NCBI RefSeq assembly: GCF_016464425.1
Contig: NZ_JADDKQ010000021.1
Span: forward strand, 38,813 to 102,812
Source: Actinotalea solisilvae
GTDB lineage: Bacteria; Actinomycetota; Actinomycetes; Actinomycetales; Cellulomonadaceae
DNA: 64,000 nt
Direction: 5' to 3'
The notes beneath the pieces are model-generated. The model saw only the letters and a program-made list of their open reading frames with translations, had not been told where the DNA came from and ran no database searches. Shown here in pieces: positions 52,454 to 61,439 of the stretch (position 1 is its first letter; each line of letters opens with the position of its first letter). The position numbers were made by a program, and so were the translations under genes.

Positions 52454-53643
52454 GCCTGCTCCTCCCACGCCGCCGCCGGACGGCGCCGCCCGCTCAGGCC
52501 CGGGCGGCGCACGCGGCGCCCGGCCAGGTCGCGGGCGAGCTCCTCGTAGCCGTCCGCCACCGTCTCCCAGTCGTACCGCAGCGCGACGTCGCGCAGGCGC
52601 TCGCCTCGCTCGAGCGTGCCCGTCGGGTCCACCTCGGCGGCCTCGACCTCGCGCGCGACGTCGTCCGGCTCGCGCACGTACCGCCCGAGGTCCCCGAGGA
52701 CCTCGCGGTTGAAGCGCACGTCGTAGGCCGTGGTCGCGGTCCCCGCGCCGACCGCGCGCAGCAGGGCCGGGTTGGTCCCGCCGACCGAGTGGCCGTGGAC
52801 GTAGGTGAGCGCGTTCGCGAAGAGCTGGTCGAGCAGCTCGGCGTCCCACACCCCGCCGAGGAACCGCACGCGCTCGTCCGCCGCCGCGTGCACCCGACGC
52901 GTGTACTCGTGCGCGTAGGGCGCCGAGCCGACGACGACGAGCGGGAGCCGTGCCGTGCTCTGCACGTAGCCCCGCACCGCGAGCTCGACGTGGTTCTCGG
53001 GCTCGAAGCGCGCGACGACGAGGTGGTAGCCGGCGGGCGCGAGGTCGAGCTCGGCGAGCCGCTCGGACCGGCCCGCCGGCAGCCGCGGGGCGCCGTAGGC
53101 CAGGAGGCGCGTGGGTGCGTCGAAGACGTCGCGGTAGTACTCGGCGATGCCCTGCGCGTCGGCGATGAGCGCGTCCGACCAGCGCACGGCGAGGGACTCC
53201 GCGACACGGTAGAAGCGGCGGCCCGTGGGTCCCCACTTGGCGCGGCGCCACTCGAGCCCGTCGACGTGGGTCGCGACGGGCACGCGCGCCGCGCGGACGA
53301 GCGGGAGCCAGACGGCGTTGGCCGCGTTGAACATGATCGCCGCGTCGACCCGGTGGCCGAGCAGGCGGTGCACGAGCAGGTGCCCGGCGGAGACGGCGGT
53401 GTGGCTCAGCGTCTCGAGCGCGCGGTGCCGCACGGCGGGCAGGTGCACGAGCCGCATGCCGAGGTGCGTGGACGGACGCTCGGCGCGCGCCTCGTCCGCC
53501 GTCGCGCGGCAGTAGACGACCACCCGGTGCCCGCGGTCCGCGAGGCGGGAGCCGACCTCCTCGACCGCGGTCTCGAACCCGCCGTACCGCGCGGGGACCC
53601 CGCGCGTGCCGATCAGCGCGATGCGCATCGGGGACGTGCCCAT
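52450..53643 (-). CDS. Family 4 glycosyltransferase with DUF1972-type N-terminus
   Basis: A 397-residue GT-B enzyme. MRIALIGTRGVPARYGGFETAVEEVG is the DUF1972/WsaF-like start seen in rhamnosyltransferases. THVDGLEWRRAKWG and ARFEPENHVELAVRGY follow. The C-terminal sugar-nucleotide site contains HSVGGTNPALLRAVGAGT. ATG-53643 has AGGAGG nine bases upstream. It overlaps the CDP-alcohol transferase gene. Transfer of rhamnose to a lipid-linked acceptor is plausible, but donor and acceptor cannot be read from the sequence. Confidence 0.87.
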   Translation of the reverse strand: MGTSPMRIALIGTRGVPARYGGFETAVEEVGSRLADRGHRVVVYCRATADEARAERPSTHLGMRLVHLPAVRHRALETLSHTAVSAGHLLVHRLLGHRVDAAIMFNAANAVWLPLVRAARVPVATHVDGLEWRRAKWGPTGRRFYRVAESLAVRWSDALIADAQGIAEYYRDVFDAPTRLLAYGAPRLPAGRSERLAELDLAPAGYHLVVARFEPENHVELAVRGYVQSTARLPLVVVGSAPYAHEYTRRVHAAADERVRFLGGVWDAELLDQLFANALTYVHGHSVGGTNPALLRAVGAGTATTAYDVRFNREVLGDLGRYVREPDDVAREVEAAEVDPTGTLERGERLRDVALRYDWETVADGYEELARDLAGRRVRRPGLSGRRRPAAAWEEQA

Positions 53644-53818
53644 GGTCGACCTCCTGGCCGTGCGTCGGGGGGAGGGCACGCGTCGTCGGGGGCGCCGCCC
53701 CGAGTGTGCCGCACGCCGGGGTGCGCGTGCGACGGCCGCCCGGGCGCACCGCGCGCCGCGCGGACGGGCAGCACGCCCGGGGTCGCGAGGGGGGTCGTGG
53801 TCGCCGTCGCCGTCGTGG

Positions 53819-54871
53819 TCACCGTGGTCGCCCCGCCGGCGCGGGGGCGCGCCGGCCCCGGCGCGCGGCGACCGCCTCCGCGAACGCCGCGGCGTGCTGG
53901 GCGCCGAGCGGTCCCCAGTCGCGGGCCGAGAGGTCGGGCCGCCCGCCGGGCGTCGCGCGCACGTCGGCGAGCGCCCGGGCCAGCGCGGCGGCGTCGAGCG
54001 GGCCGGCGCACCGCTGCACCCAGTGCTCGCCGACCTCGGCCGCGAGCGCGCGCGTCACCTCGTTGTCGGTCACGAGCACGGGGCGGTCGAGCGAGAGCGC
54101 GAGCAGCGCCGCGCCGGAGTTGTGCATCTCGCGGTACGGCAGCACGACGAGCTCGGCGTCGAGGACCTCGCGCGCGAGCTCGTCGTCGGGCAGGTGCTCG
54201 AGGCGCAGCGTGATGCGCTCGTCGCCGGCGGCCGCGGCGGCCACCGCGGCCGCGAGCGCGGGCGTGTGGGGCCGGCCGGCGACGCGCAGCGCGAGGTCCG
54301 GGTCGGGGACGCGGCTGAACGCCTCGACGAGCGCCTCGACGCCCTTGTAGGGGCGGATGAGGCCGACGTACGTGAGGCGGCCCGGCACCGGGAGGTGCTC
54401 GGCCGGGTCGACGTCGAACCAGTCCCGGTAGTGGCCGTGGACGACCGTCCGCGCCGCGGCCCCCGGCGGCGTCGGCGTCGACGGGTTGAGCCGGATCCAC
54501 AGGGTGGTCGTCCGGTCGCAGAGCCGCAGGACCGCGCGCACGAGCGCGGACCGCGGCTCGTGCGGCGCGAGGTTGTGGGCGGTGCGCACGACGGCGACGC
54601 GGGTGAGGCGGCAGCGCACGAGCACGAGCGCGAACAGCGCGGCGGCGGCCGCGGCGCGCACCGGGTGCCGCCGCTCGACGACGACCTCGGGCCAGTGCAC
54701 GTGCAGGACGTCGTAGCGGCCGAGCAGCGCCGCGGGCCACGAGAACGTCCGGACGTCCGCGTGCGGCGCGAGCGAGCGCAGCAGGAGCACGAGGTAGGGG
54801 TTGGTCGTCGCGCGCGGCGTGCGGAACGACTCGAGCACCCGCAGGCGACGCGCGGGTGGAGCGGTGGTCAT
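53819..54871 (-). CDS. Family 4 glycosyltransferase (GumI/mannosyltransferase-like)
   Basis: A 350-residue GT-B enzyme. ESFRTPRATTNPYLVLLLRSL and YDVLHVHWPEVVVE fit a group of bacterial mannosyltransferase-like proteins that includes GumI. VVRTAHNLAPHEPR is a further group feature. The C-terminal domain contains YVGLIRPYKGVEALVEAF and VVLPYREMHNSGAALLALSLDRPVLV, where the Glu of the EMHNSG loop takes the place of the usual ExxxE site. It is divergent from the fused glycosyltransferase gene. No box lies in the 127-bp divergent region. Confidence 0.82.
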   Translation of the reverse strand: MTTAPPARRLRVLESFRTPRATTNPYLVLLLRSLAPHADVRTFSWPAALLGRYDVLHVHWPEVVVERRHPVRAAAAAALFALVLVRCRLTRVAVVRTAHNLAPHEPRSALVRAVLRLCDRTTTLWIRLNPSTPTPPGAAARTVVHGHYRDWFDVDPAEHLPVPGRLTYVGLIRPYKGVEALVEAFSRVPDPDLALRVAGRPHTPALAAAVAAAAAGDERITLRLEHLPDDELAREVLDAELVVLPYREMHNSGAALLALSLDRPVLVTDNEVTRALAAEVGEHWVQRCAGPLDAAALARALADVRATPGGRPDLSARDWGPLGAQHAAAFAEAVAARRGRRAPAPAGRPR

Positions 54872-54998
54872 GCGGCGGTGCTCCGTCCTGCCGTCGCGCC
54901 GGGTGCTGGCCGGATGCTACCGGTCCCTCCGCGGCGCCCACCGGCCCTCGGGCCGGTCGCTACGCTGCGACCCACCCCACGCCGCCGGAGGCCCTCCC

Positions 54999-57083
54999 AT
55001 GCACCGCACCGCGATCGTCGTGGTCAGCTACGGCTCGCACGCGCTGCTGGAGCGGCACCTCGCCCGGACGGCGGGGACCACGACGACGGCAGCGGCGGGC
55101 GACGGCACGGCACCGCTCGTCGTCGTCGTCGACAGCTGGTCGGGGCCCGAGGAGCGCGCGGCCGTCCGCCGCGTGACCGAGGACCACGGCTGGGAGCTCG
55201 TCGCGCTCGACACCAACCCCGGCTTCGGGGCGGGGGTCAACGCCGGCGCGCGGCACGCGCTCGCGCTCGGCGCGGACGTCCTCGTGCTCCTCAACCCCGA
55301 CCTCGACGTCGACGCCGCGACGGTGGCGGAGCTGGCCGCGCACGTGCGGCGCGAGCCCCTCACGCTCGTCTCGCCGCGGATCACGCGGCCCGACGGGCGA
55401 CCGTGGTTCGCGGGCGGCACGCTCGACCTCGCGACCGGGCGCACGCGGACCCCGGCCACGACCCCGGACGACGTCCGGTGGCTCTCGGGGGCCTGCATCG
55501 CCGTGAGCGCCGAGGCCTGGCGTGCGGTCGGCGGGTTCGACGAGGACTTCTTCCTGTACTGGGAGGACGTGGACCTCTCGTGGCGCGCGCTCGCCCGTGG
55601 TGCCCGGCTCGAGGTGCGCGCCGACCTGCACGCGACGCACGAGGTGGGCGGCACCCAGGCTCCGGGCGGGACGCGCGCCAAGTCGTCGGTCTACTACCGC
55701 CACAACGCGCGCGGCCGCCTGCTCTTCGCCGCGAAGCACCTCGACCGGCGCGCCGCGCTCGCGTGGGCCGCGGACGCCCCGCGGTTCGCGTGGGAGGTGG
55801 TCCTGCGGGGCGGGCGCCGTCAGCTGCTGCGCTCGCCGGCGCCCCTGGTCGCGGCCGGGCTCGGCTCCCTCGACGGGGTGGGCCGGGTCCTGCGCGGACC
55901 CCGTGCGGCGCGGCGCGAGCGCGGTGGCGGCACGGGCGCGCGACCCCGGCGGCTCCTCGTCGCCCACCCCTCCCCGGACCTCTACGGCTCGGACCGCCAG
56001 CTGCTCGAGACGGTCGACGCCGCCGTCGCGGGCGGCTGGGAGGTCGAGGTCGCGGTGCCCGCGCCCGGGCCCCTCGTGCCCCTGCTCGCCGAGCGGGGGG
56101 CGCGGGTCCGCGTCGCGCCGTTCCCGGTGCTGCGCAAGGCGGTCCTGCACCCCACCCGTCTCGCGGGCTTCGCGCTCGCGTCGGTGCGGGCTGCGGCCGG
56201 GATCCGTCGGCTGGTGCGCCGGACGCGGCCCGACCTCGTCTACGTCAACACGGTGACGATCCCGGTCTGGCTCGCGGCGGCGCGCCTCGCCGGGGCCCGG
56301 ACCCTCTGCCACGTGCACGAGGCCGAGGAGGGCCACCCGCGCCCGGTCGCCGTCGCACTCGCGGCGCCGCTGCTGCTCGCGCATCGCGTCGTGGCCAACA
56401 GCGACGCGGCCCGCCGCGCACTCGCCGCGGCGCTCCCGCGGGCCGGTCGCGACGTCGTCGTCGTGCACAACGGTGTCCCCGGCCCGGACGGCGAGCCTGC
56501 GCCCCGCGCGCACGTACCGGGGTCACGGTGGGAGGTCGCGCTCGTCGCGCGGCTCTCGCCGCGCAAGGGCGTCGACGTCGCGCTCGAGGCCGTCGCGCTG
56601 CTCGCCGCCGAGGGCCACGACGTCCACCTCACCGTGTGCGGCACGCCCTTCGCGGGGTACGAGTGGTTCGACGAGCAGCTGCAGGCGCGCGCGGCCGAGC
56701 CCGACCTCGCAGGGCGCGTCACGCTGGCCGGCTACGTGCACCCCACCTGGCCCGTGCTCGCGGCCGCGGACGTCGTCGTCGTGCCGTCGCGCGCCGAGCC
56801 GTTCGGCAACACCGCGGTCGAGGGCCTCCTCGCACGCCGGCCGGTGGTCGCCTCGCGCGTGCAGGGCCTCGCGGAGGTCGTCGTGGACGGCGTGACCGGT
56901 CTCCTCGTCGAGCCGGGCGACGCGATCGCCCTCGCCGCGGCCGTCGGGCGCCTCCTCGCCGACGACGCCCTGCGCGCGCGCCTCGCCGAGGACGGCCGGG
57001 CCGACGCGCTGCGCCGGTTCACGACCGCGCGGTACGCGCAGGACGTGCGCGCCGAGCTCGACCGGACCGCGACGGGCTCCTGA
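54999..57083 (+). CDS. Fused GT2-GT4 glycosyltransferase
   Basis: A 694-residue two-domain enzyme. Residues 1-290 form a GT2 rhamnosyltransferase-like domain: VVVSYGSHALLERHL, NPGFGAGVNAGARHAL, LLNPDLDVD as the metal site, and GGFDEDFFLYWEDVDLSWRA. After a short linker, residues 315-694 form a GT4 domain: AHPSPDLYGSDRQLLE, VHNGVPGPDG, VARLSPRKGVDVALEA and PSRAEPFGNTAVEGLLARRPVVAS with the ExxxxxNTAxEG pattern. It would add two successive sugars. CGGAGG precedes ATG-54999. TACGCT at 54961-54966 is a candidate -10 without a box. Confidence 0.9.
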   Translation: MHRTAIVVVSYGSHALLERHLARTAGTTTTAAAGDGTAPLVVVVDSWSGPEERAAVRRVTEDHGWELVALDTNPGFGAGVNAGARHALALGADVLVLLNPDLDVDAATVAELAAHVRREPLTLVSPRITRPDGRPWFAGGTLDLATGRTRTPATTPDDVRWLSGACIAVSAEAWRAVGGFDEDFFLYWEDVDLSWRALARGARLEVRADLHATHEVGGTQAPGGTRAKSSVYYRHNARGRLLFAAKHLDRRAALAWAADAPRFAWEVVLRGGRRQLLRSPAPLVAAGLGSLDGVGRVLRGPRAARRERGGGTGARPRRLLVAHPSPDLYGSDRQLLETVDAAVAGGWEVEVAVPAPGPLVPLLAERGARVRVAPFPVLRKAVLHPTRLAGFALASVRAAAGIRRLVRRTRPDLVYVNTVTIPVWLAAARLAGARTLCHVHEAEEGHPRPVAVALAAPLLLAHRVVANSDAARRALAAALPRAGRDVVVVHNGVPGPDGEPAPRAHVPGSRWEVALVARLSPRKGVDVALEAVALLAAEGHDVHLTVCGTPFAGYEWFDEQLQARAAEPDLAGRVTLAGYVHPTWPVLAAADVVVVPSRAEPFGNTAVEGLLARRPVVASRVQGLAEVVVDGVTGLLVEPGDAIALAAAVGRLLADDALRARLAEDGRADALRRFTTARYAQDVRAELDRTATGS

Positions 57084-57105
57084 CGGGAGGCCCCCGGGGC
57101 GGGGG

Positions 57106-57157
57106 CGGAACTTCACCCGACAGGCCGCAGAGCCGCCGCGACCGGTTCGGGTAGTTT
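57106..57157 (+). promoter_or_regulatory. Box-containing promoter of the pyruvyltransferase operon
   Basis: CGGAACTTCACCCG (57106-57119), exactly 32 nt, then TAGTTT (57152-57157). The TTCACCCG half is exact and the other half is degenerate. The leader would be about 115 nt to ATG-57279. Confidence 0.6.
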
Positions 57158-57278
57158 TGTCCCACGCCCGGGCCGCGTGAGCACGCCGGCCGGCCCGCCG
57201 GCGCCACTGGTCGACGACGTCGCGACTGCAGCCGCGGGTCGCCCGACGGCCGCCTGCGACCACAGCGGAGGGCTGACG

Positions 57279-58352
57279 ATGCGAGCACTGGTCGCCTGGG
57301 CGGACGACACCTCCCGCAACCTGGGCGTGCGCGCGCTCGCGCACGGCGCCGCCGCGCTCGCGACGCGCGTGTGGCCGGACGCCGAGGTCGACTTCCAGAA
57401 CTTCGGCCGCGGCGCCGCGCCGATGCCCGTGGGCCGGCTGCGCTCGCTGGTCAAGGAGCGCGTGACGTCCCGCGCGGGTCTCCTGGCGTGGCTCTCCACG
57501 TACGACGTCGTGCTCGACACCCGGTCGGGCGACAGCTTCGCCGACATCTACGGCGTCCGGCGCCTCGCGCGCATGACGGCGTTCGCCGAGCTCGCCGCGC
57601 AGGCGGGCGTGCCCGTGGTGCTCGCGCCGCAGACCATCGGGCCGTTCGGGACCCGCGCCGGCCGCGCGCTCGGCCGCCGCGGGCTGCGCCGGGCGGCGCT
57701 CGTCATGTCGCGCGACCACGAGAGCACGGCCTACGCCACCCGCCTCGGCCGGACGCCCGACGTCACCACGACCGACGTCGTCTTCGCCCTCCCCCAGCCG
57801 GACGCGCCGCGCACGCGCGACGTCGTGCTCAACGTCTCGGGACTGCTGTGGCAGCCCGGGCCGCACGTGGACGCGACCGCGTACCGCGGCGTCGTGCGCG
57901 GCCTGCTCGACGGCCTCGCCGCCGACGGCCGCACGGTGACGCTCCTCGCGCACGTGCTCGACTCGCCGCTCGGCGACAACGACGTGCCCGCGCTGCGCGA
58001 GGTCGCGGCCGAGTGGCCCGACCTCGAGGTCGTCGTGCCCGCGGACCTCGAGGAGGTCCGGACGGTCGTCGCGTCCGCCGAGGTCGTCGTCGGCTCGCGC
58101 ATGCACGCGTGCCTCAACGCGCTCTCGGTCGGCACGCCCGCGGTGCCCCTCGCCTACTCGCGCAAGTTCGCGCCGCTGCTCGCCGACCTCGGCTGGGAGC
58201 ACACCGTGGACCTGCGCACGCACGCCGACCCGGTCGCGGCCGTGCGCGCCGCCGTGGCGCTCGACGGGCTCGACGTCGCCGCCAAGGCCACGCGCGACCG
58301 CGCCCAGGCGATGCTGCGTCCCGCGGAGGACGCGCTGCGGGGTCTCGCGTGA
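57279..58352 (+). CDS. Polysaccharide pyruvyltransferase family protein
   Basis: A 357-residue GT-B-like enzyme of the PS_pyruv_trans family. VLDTRSGDSFADIYG, LAPQTIGPFGTRAGRALG and SRDHESTAYATRLG are characteristic, as is EVVVGSRMHACLNALSVGTPAVPLAYSRKFAPLL near the C-terminus. It would ketal-link pyruvate from phosphoenolpyruvate onto a sugar of the exopolysaccharide, adding negative charge. ATG-57279 is preferred to GTG-57177 because of GGAGGG upstream and a normal N-terminus. It begins a three-gene operon with four-base overlaps (pyruvyltransferase, FrhB-like, flippase). Confidence 0.88.
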   Translation: MRALVAWADDTSRNLGVRALAHGAAALATRVWPDAEVDFQNFGRGAAPMPVGRLRSLVKERVTSRAGLLAWLSTYDVVLDTRSGDSFADIYGVRRLARMTAFAELAAQAGVPVVLAPQTIGPFGTRAGRALGRRGLRRAALVMSRDHESTAYATRLGRTPDVTTTDVVFALPQPDAPRTRDVVLNVSGLLWQPGPHVDATAYRGVVRGLLDGLAADGRTVTLLAHVLDSPLGDNDVPALREVAAEWPDLEVVVPADLEEVRTVVASAEVVVGSRMHACLNALSVGTPAVPLAYSRKFAPLLADLGWEHTVDLRTHADPVAAVRAAVALDGLDVAAKATRDRAQAMLRPAEDALRGLA

Positions 58353-59650
58353 CGTCGGCCCTCGACGCCGAGGTCGGCCGCGTCCTCGCGGCCGACGCGT
58401 GCTCCGGGTGCGGCGCGTGCACCCGCCTGGACCCGGGGCTGTCGATGCGCCTCGACGACGCGGGCTTCCTCCGCCCGGTCCGGGGCGCCGCGCCGGCCGG
58501 CGCCGCCCAGGACGCCGACGCCGCGGCACGGTTCCGGGGGGTGTGCCCGGGCGTGCGGGTCGACGCCGGGCCCGCGGTGGACGCCGGCGGCCACGCCGTG
58601 CCCCGCCACCCGACCCTCGGCCCCGTGCTGCGCGCGTGGCGCGCGTGGGCCGCCGACGACGCCGTGCGCTGGTCGGGCAGCAGCGGCGGCGTCCTCACGG
58701 CGCTCGCCGGCTGGCTCGCGGAGACCGAGGGCGTGGCGCCGGTCACGGGCTGCGCCGCCGACCCGGCCGAGCCGCGGCGCACGGTGAGCGTGACGATCAC
58801 GACGCGCGCCGAGGCGCTCGCCGCGTCGGGCTCGCGCTACGCCCCCGTGGCCGCGGCCGCGGGCCCGGGCGCGGAGGCGGCGTCCGGCGCGTTCGTCGGC
58901 AAGCCGTGCGAGGCCTCCGCGGTGCGCGGCCTCGCCGCCACCTCGGGTGCCGTCGCGCCGCTCGTCCTGTCCTTCTTCTGCGCGGGCACCCCGAGCCAGC
59001 ACGCGACGGACGCCGTGCTCGCGAGCCTCGGCGCCCCGTCCGACGCCCCGCTCGTGCGCCTGCGCTACCGGGGAGAGGGGTGGCCGGGCAGCTTCGCCGC
59101 CGAGGACGCCGCGGGGCACGCGTGGGCGACGTCCTACGACGAGTCCTGGGGCGCCCACCTGGGCAAGGCCGTCCAGTGGCGCTGCAAGATCTGCCCCGAC
59201 GGCGTCGGCGAGAGCAGCGACGTCACCGCGGGCGACCTGTGGCGCACGGACGAGCGCGGCTACCCCACCTTCACCGAGGGCGACGGGACCAGCGCGCTCC
59301 TCGCGCGCACGCCGCGCGGCCTGGACGCGGTGCTGCGCGCGATCGAGGCGGGCGTCATCGTCGCCGAGCCCGTCGAGCTCGACGAGGTCGCCGCGGTCCA
59401 GCCGCTCCAGCGCGCGCGGCGCGCGACGCTCGCCGGGCGGCTGCTCGGCGCGCGGCTCGCCGGACGCCCCGTCCCGCGGTACCGCGGGTTCGGCCTCGTG
59501 CGCCTCGCGCTCGCGCAGCCGCGCGCCGCCGTCCGCGCGGGACGCGGCACGTACCGGCGGCTCCGGTCCGCGCGGACGGGCACCACCGCGGCCGCGTCGG
59601 CCGTCCCCGTGGCGACCGGGGACCCCGGCGCGACGGGCGGCGCGCCGTGA
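58349..59650 (+). CDS. FrhB-like (coenzyme F420 hydrogenase beta subunit family) protein
   Basis: A 433-residue protein with an N-terminal cysteine cluster (ACSGCGACTRL) suited to an iron-sulphur site. The FrhB N-terminal region (WSGSSGGVLTALAGWLAETEGV, SGSRYAP) and C-terminal region (FVGKPCEASAVRGL, LSFFCAGTPS, CKICPDGVGESSDVTAGDLW) are present. Family members bind F420 or FAD. Those in polysaccharide clusters, often beside pyruvyltransferases, have no proven reaction. The GTG overlaps the pyruvyltransferase stop. A redox step on a sugar or lipid carrier is inference. Confidence 0.85.
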   Translation: MTSALDAEVGRVLAADACSGCGACTRLDPGLSMRLDDAGFLRPVRGAAPAGAAQDADAAARFRGVCPGVRVDAGPAVDAGGHAVPRHPTLGPVLRAWRAWAADDAVRWSGSSGGVLTALAGWLAETEGVAPVTGCAADPAEPRRTVSVTITTRAEALAASGSRYAPVAAAAGPGAEAASGAFVGKPCEASAVRGLAATSGAVAPLVLSFFCAGTPSQHATDAVLASLGAPSDAPLVRLRYRGEGWPGSFAAEDAAGHAWATSYDESWGAHLGKAVQWRCKICPDGVGESSDVTAGDLWRTDERGYPTFTEGDGTSALLARTPRGLDAVLRAIEAGVIVAEPVELDEVAAVQPLQRARRATLAGRLLGARLAGRPVPRYRGFGLVRLALAQPRAAVRAGRGTYRRLRSARTGTTAAASAVPVATGDPGATGGAP

Positions 59651-61203
59651 CCGCCGAGGGGACGCGCGCGGTGCCGGGGGACATGGAGGTCCCGGGACCG
59701 GCGGTGCCCGGGCCGGAGGTGCCCTCGCCGGGGGCACCCGGCTCGCCGGGTCTCGGCCGGCGCGCGGCGCGCGGCGCGGTCGTCACCGTCGGGGGCCAGC
59801 TGGCGCGGATGTGCGTGCAGCTCGCGTCCGTCGTCGTGCTCGCGCGGCTCCTCGCCCCGGAGGACTACGGCCTGCTCGCGATGGTCGTGGTCATCGTGGG
59901 CGTCGGGGAGATCCTGCGCGACTTCGGGCTGTCCTCCGCCGCCGTGCAGGCCAAGGAGCTCTCGACGAGGCAGCGGGACAACCTCCTGTGGCTCAACGGT
60001 GCGATCGGGCTCGTGCTCCAGGTCACCCTCTTCCTCGGCGCGGGCGTCGTCGCGACCGTCTACGACCGGCCCGAGCTCGTCGGCGTCGCGCAGGCCCTCT
60101 CGGTGAGCTTCCTGCTCAACGGGCTCGCGACGCAGTACCGCGCCGACCTCGTCCGGCGGCTCGCGTTCGTCCGGCTCGCGGTCGTCGACGTCGTCGCGTC
60201 GGCCGTCGCCCTGCTCGCCGCGGTCGCGGTCGCGCTCGCGGGCGGCGGCTACTGGGCGCTCGTGACCCAGACCCTCACCCAGGCCGGCGTCCTGCTGCTC
60301 GGGCTCGCGCTCGCGGCGCGCTGGCTGCCCGGCCTCCCGCGCCGCGCGCCCATGCGCGGCCTCCTGACGTTCGGCTGGCGCCTCGCGGGGACCCAGCTCA
60401 TCGGGTACGCGAGCAACAACATCGACAACCTCATCATCGGCCTGCGCTTCGGGGCGGGCCCGCTGGGCCTGTACAACCGCGGCTTCCATCTGCTCATGAC
60501 GCCGCTCACGCAGCTGCGCGCGCCGTCGACGACGGTCGCCCTGCCCGTGCTGTCGCGGCTCCAGGACGAGCCGCAGCGCTACCTCGAGTTCGTCCGGCGC
60601 GGGCAGCTCGCGCTCGGCTACACGCTCGTCGTCGGCCTCGGCGTCGTGGTCGCGGCCGCGGAGCCGATCACCGCGATCTTCCTCGGGCCGCGGTGGACGG
60701 AGGTCACGCCGATCCTGCGTCTGCTCGCGACGGCCGGGATCTTCCAGACCCTCGCCTACGTCGGCTACTGGATCTACCTGTCGAAGAACCTCACGGCCGA
60801 CCTGCTGCGGTACACCCTCCTGACGTCGGCCATCAAGGTCACGTGCATCGCGGTCGGCAGCCTGTGGGGGGTGCTCGGGGTGGCGGTGGGGTTCGCGGTC
60901 GCGCCGGCGCTCGCCTGGCCGCTGTCGCTGTGGTGGCTGTCGCGGCGCGCGCGCATCCCGACCGGGAGCCTGTTCACCGGCGCGCTGCGGATCCTCGCGG
61001 GCGTCGGGGTCGCCGTGGTCGCGGCCGTGGCGGTCGACCTCGCCCTGGCCGACCTGCCCGCGGTCGCGCGGCTCGGGCTCACGCTCGCCGTCACCGCGGC
61101 CACCTACGGCGTGCTCGCGCTCGCCGTCCGGCCGATCCGGGCGGACCTGGCGGGCGTCCTCGCGCTGGGTCGTCTGGGGCTGCGGCGCGCCGCGCCGTCC
61201 TGA
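59647..61203 (+). CDS. Wzx-type lipopolysaccharide/exopolysaccharide flippase
   Basis: A 518-residue protein with a disordered Pro/Gly-rich N-terminus (about 35 residues) and about fourteen membrane helices of the MOP superfamily. GAVVTVGGQLARMCVQLASVVVLARLLAPEDYGLLAMV and FGLSSAAVQAKELSTRQRDNLLWLN are close to TuaB/WzxC-type flippases. RFGAGPLGLYNRGFHLLMTPLTQLRAP is also characteristic. It would flip undecaprenyl-linked repeat units for the Wzy-like polymerase. The GTG start overlaps the upstream stop. It closes the pyruvyltransferase operon. Confidence 0.93.
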   Translation: MTAEGTRAVPGDMEVPGPAVPGPEVPSPGAPGSPGLGRRAARGAVVTVGGQLARMCVQLASVVVLARLLAPEDYGLLAMVVVIVGVGEILRDFGLSSAAVQAKELSTRQRDNLLWLNGAIGLVLQVTLFLGAGVVATVYDRPELVGVAQALSVSFLLNGLATQYRADLVRRLAFVRLAVVDVVASAVALLAAVAVALAGGGYWALVTQTLTQAGVLLLGLALAARWLPGLPRRAPMRGLLTFGWRLAGTQLIGYASNNIDNLIIGLRFGAGPLGLYNRGFHLLMTPLTQLRAPSTTVALPVLSRLQDEPQRYLEFVRRGQLALGYTLVVGLGVVVAAAEPITAIFLGPRWTEVTPILRLLATAGIFQTLAYVGYWIYLSKNLTADLLRYTLLTSAIKVTCIAVGSLWGVLGVAVGFAVAPALAWPLSLWWLSRRARIPTGSLFTGALRILAGVGVAVVAAVAVDLALADLPAVARLGLTLAVTAATYGVLALAVRPIRADLAGVLALGRLGLRRAAPS

Positions 61204-61294
61204 CCCGACGGGACCTTCGGCCCGGGACCGGGCGGCGGGAGCGGGGCCCGCACGCGACAGCGGTCGACGCGCGGGATGTCCCGACCTGTCCGCA

Positions 61295-61325
61295 TTGACG
61301 CGATTCACCCGTTCGGCCGTATGCT
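61295..61325 (+). promoter_or_regulatory. Candidate promoter of the first beta-helix gene
   Basis: The 236-bp region 61204-61439 holds no gene. TTGACG (61295-61300) and TATGCT (61320-61325) form a possible core promoter with a 19-nt spacer. TTCACCCG, the exact conserved half of the recurrent box, lies inside the spacer (61304-61311). That is closer to the hexamer than at other promoters, so a different mode of control is possible. Confidence 0.4.
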
Positions 61326-61439
61326 CCCCTGCGAGACGCCGACGTGTCCGCGCCCGCCCCCTCGGGGCCGGCCCGCCGGCCCAGCCCCCGACCGCCCCGG
61401 CCGCCGCGCCGTCACGGCCGGTCCTCGACAGGAGCGTGC

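Noticed and set aside
54900..54913. CGGGTGCTGGCCGG as another copy of the recurrent box
   Set aside because: It matches only the flanks, lacks the A/T core, and has no xAnnnT hexamer 32 nt away on either strand.
57177..57278. Upstream GTG-57177 as the start of the pyruvyltransferase
   Set aside because: It has no ribosome-binding site and adds a Pro/Ala-rich stretch unlike the family N-terminus. ATG-57279 has GGAGGG and a normal start.
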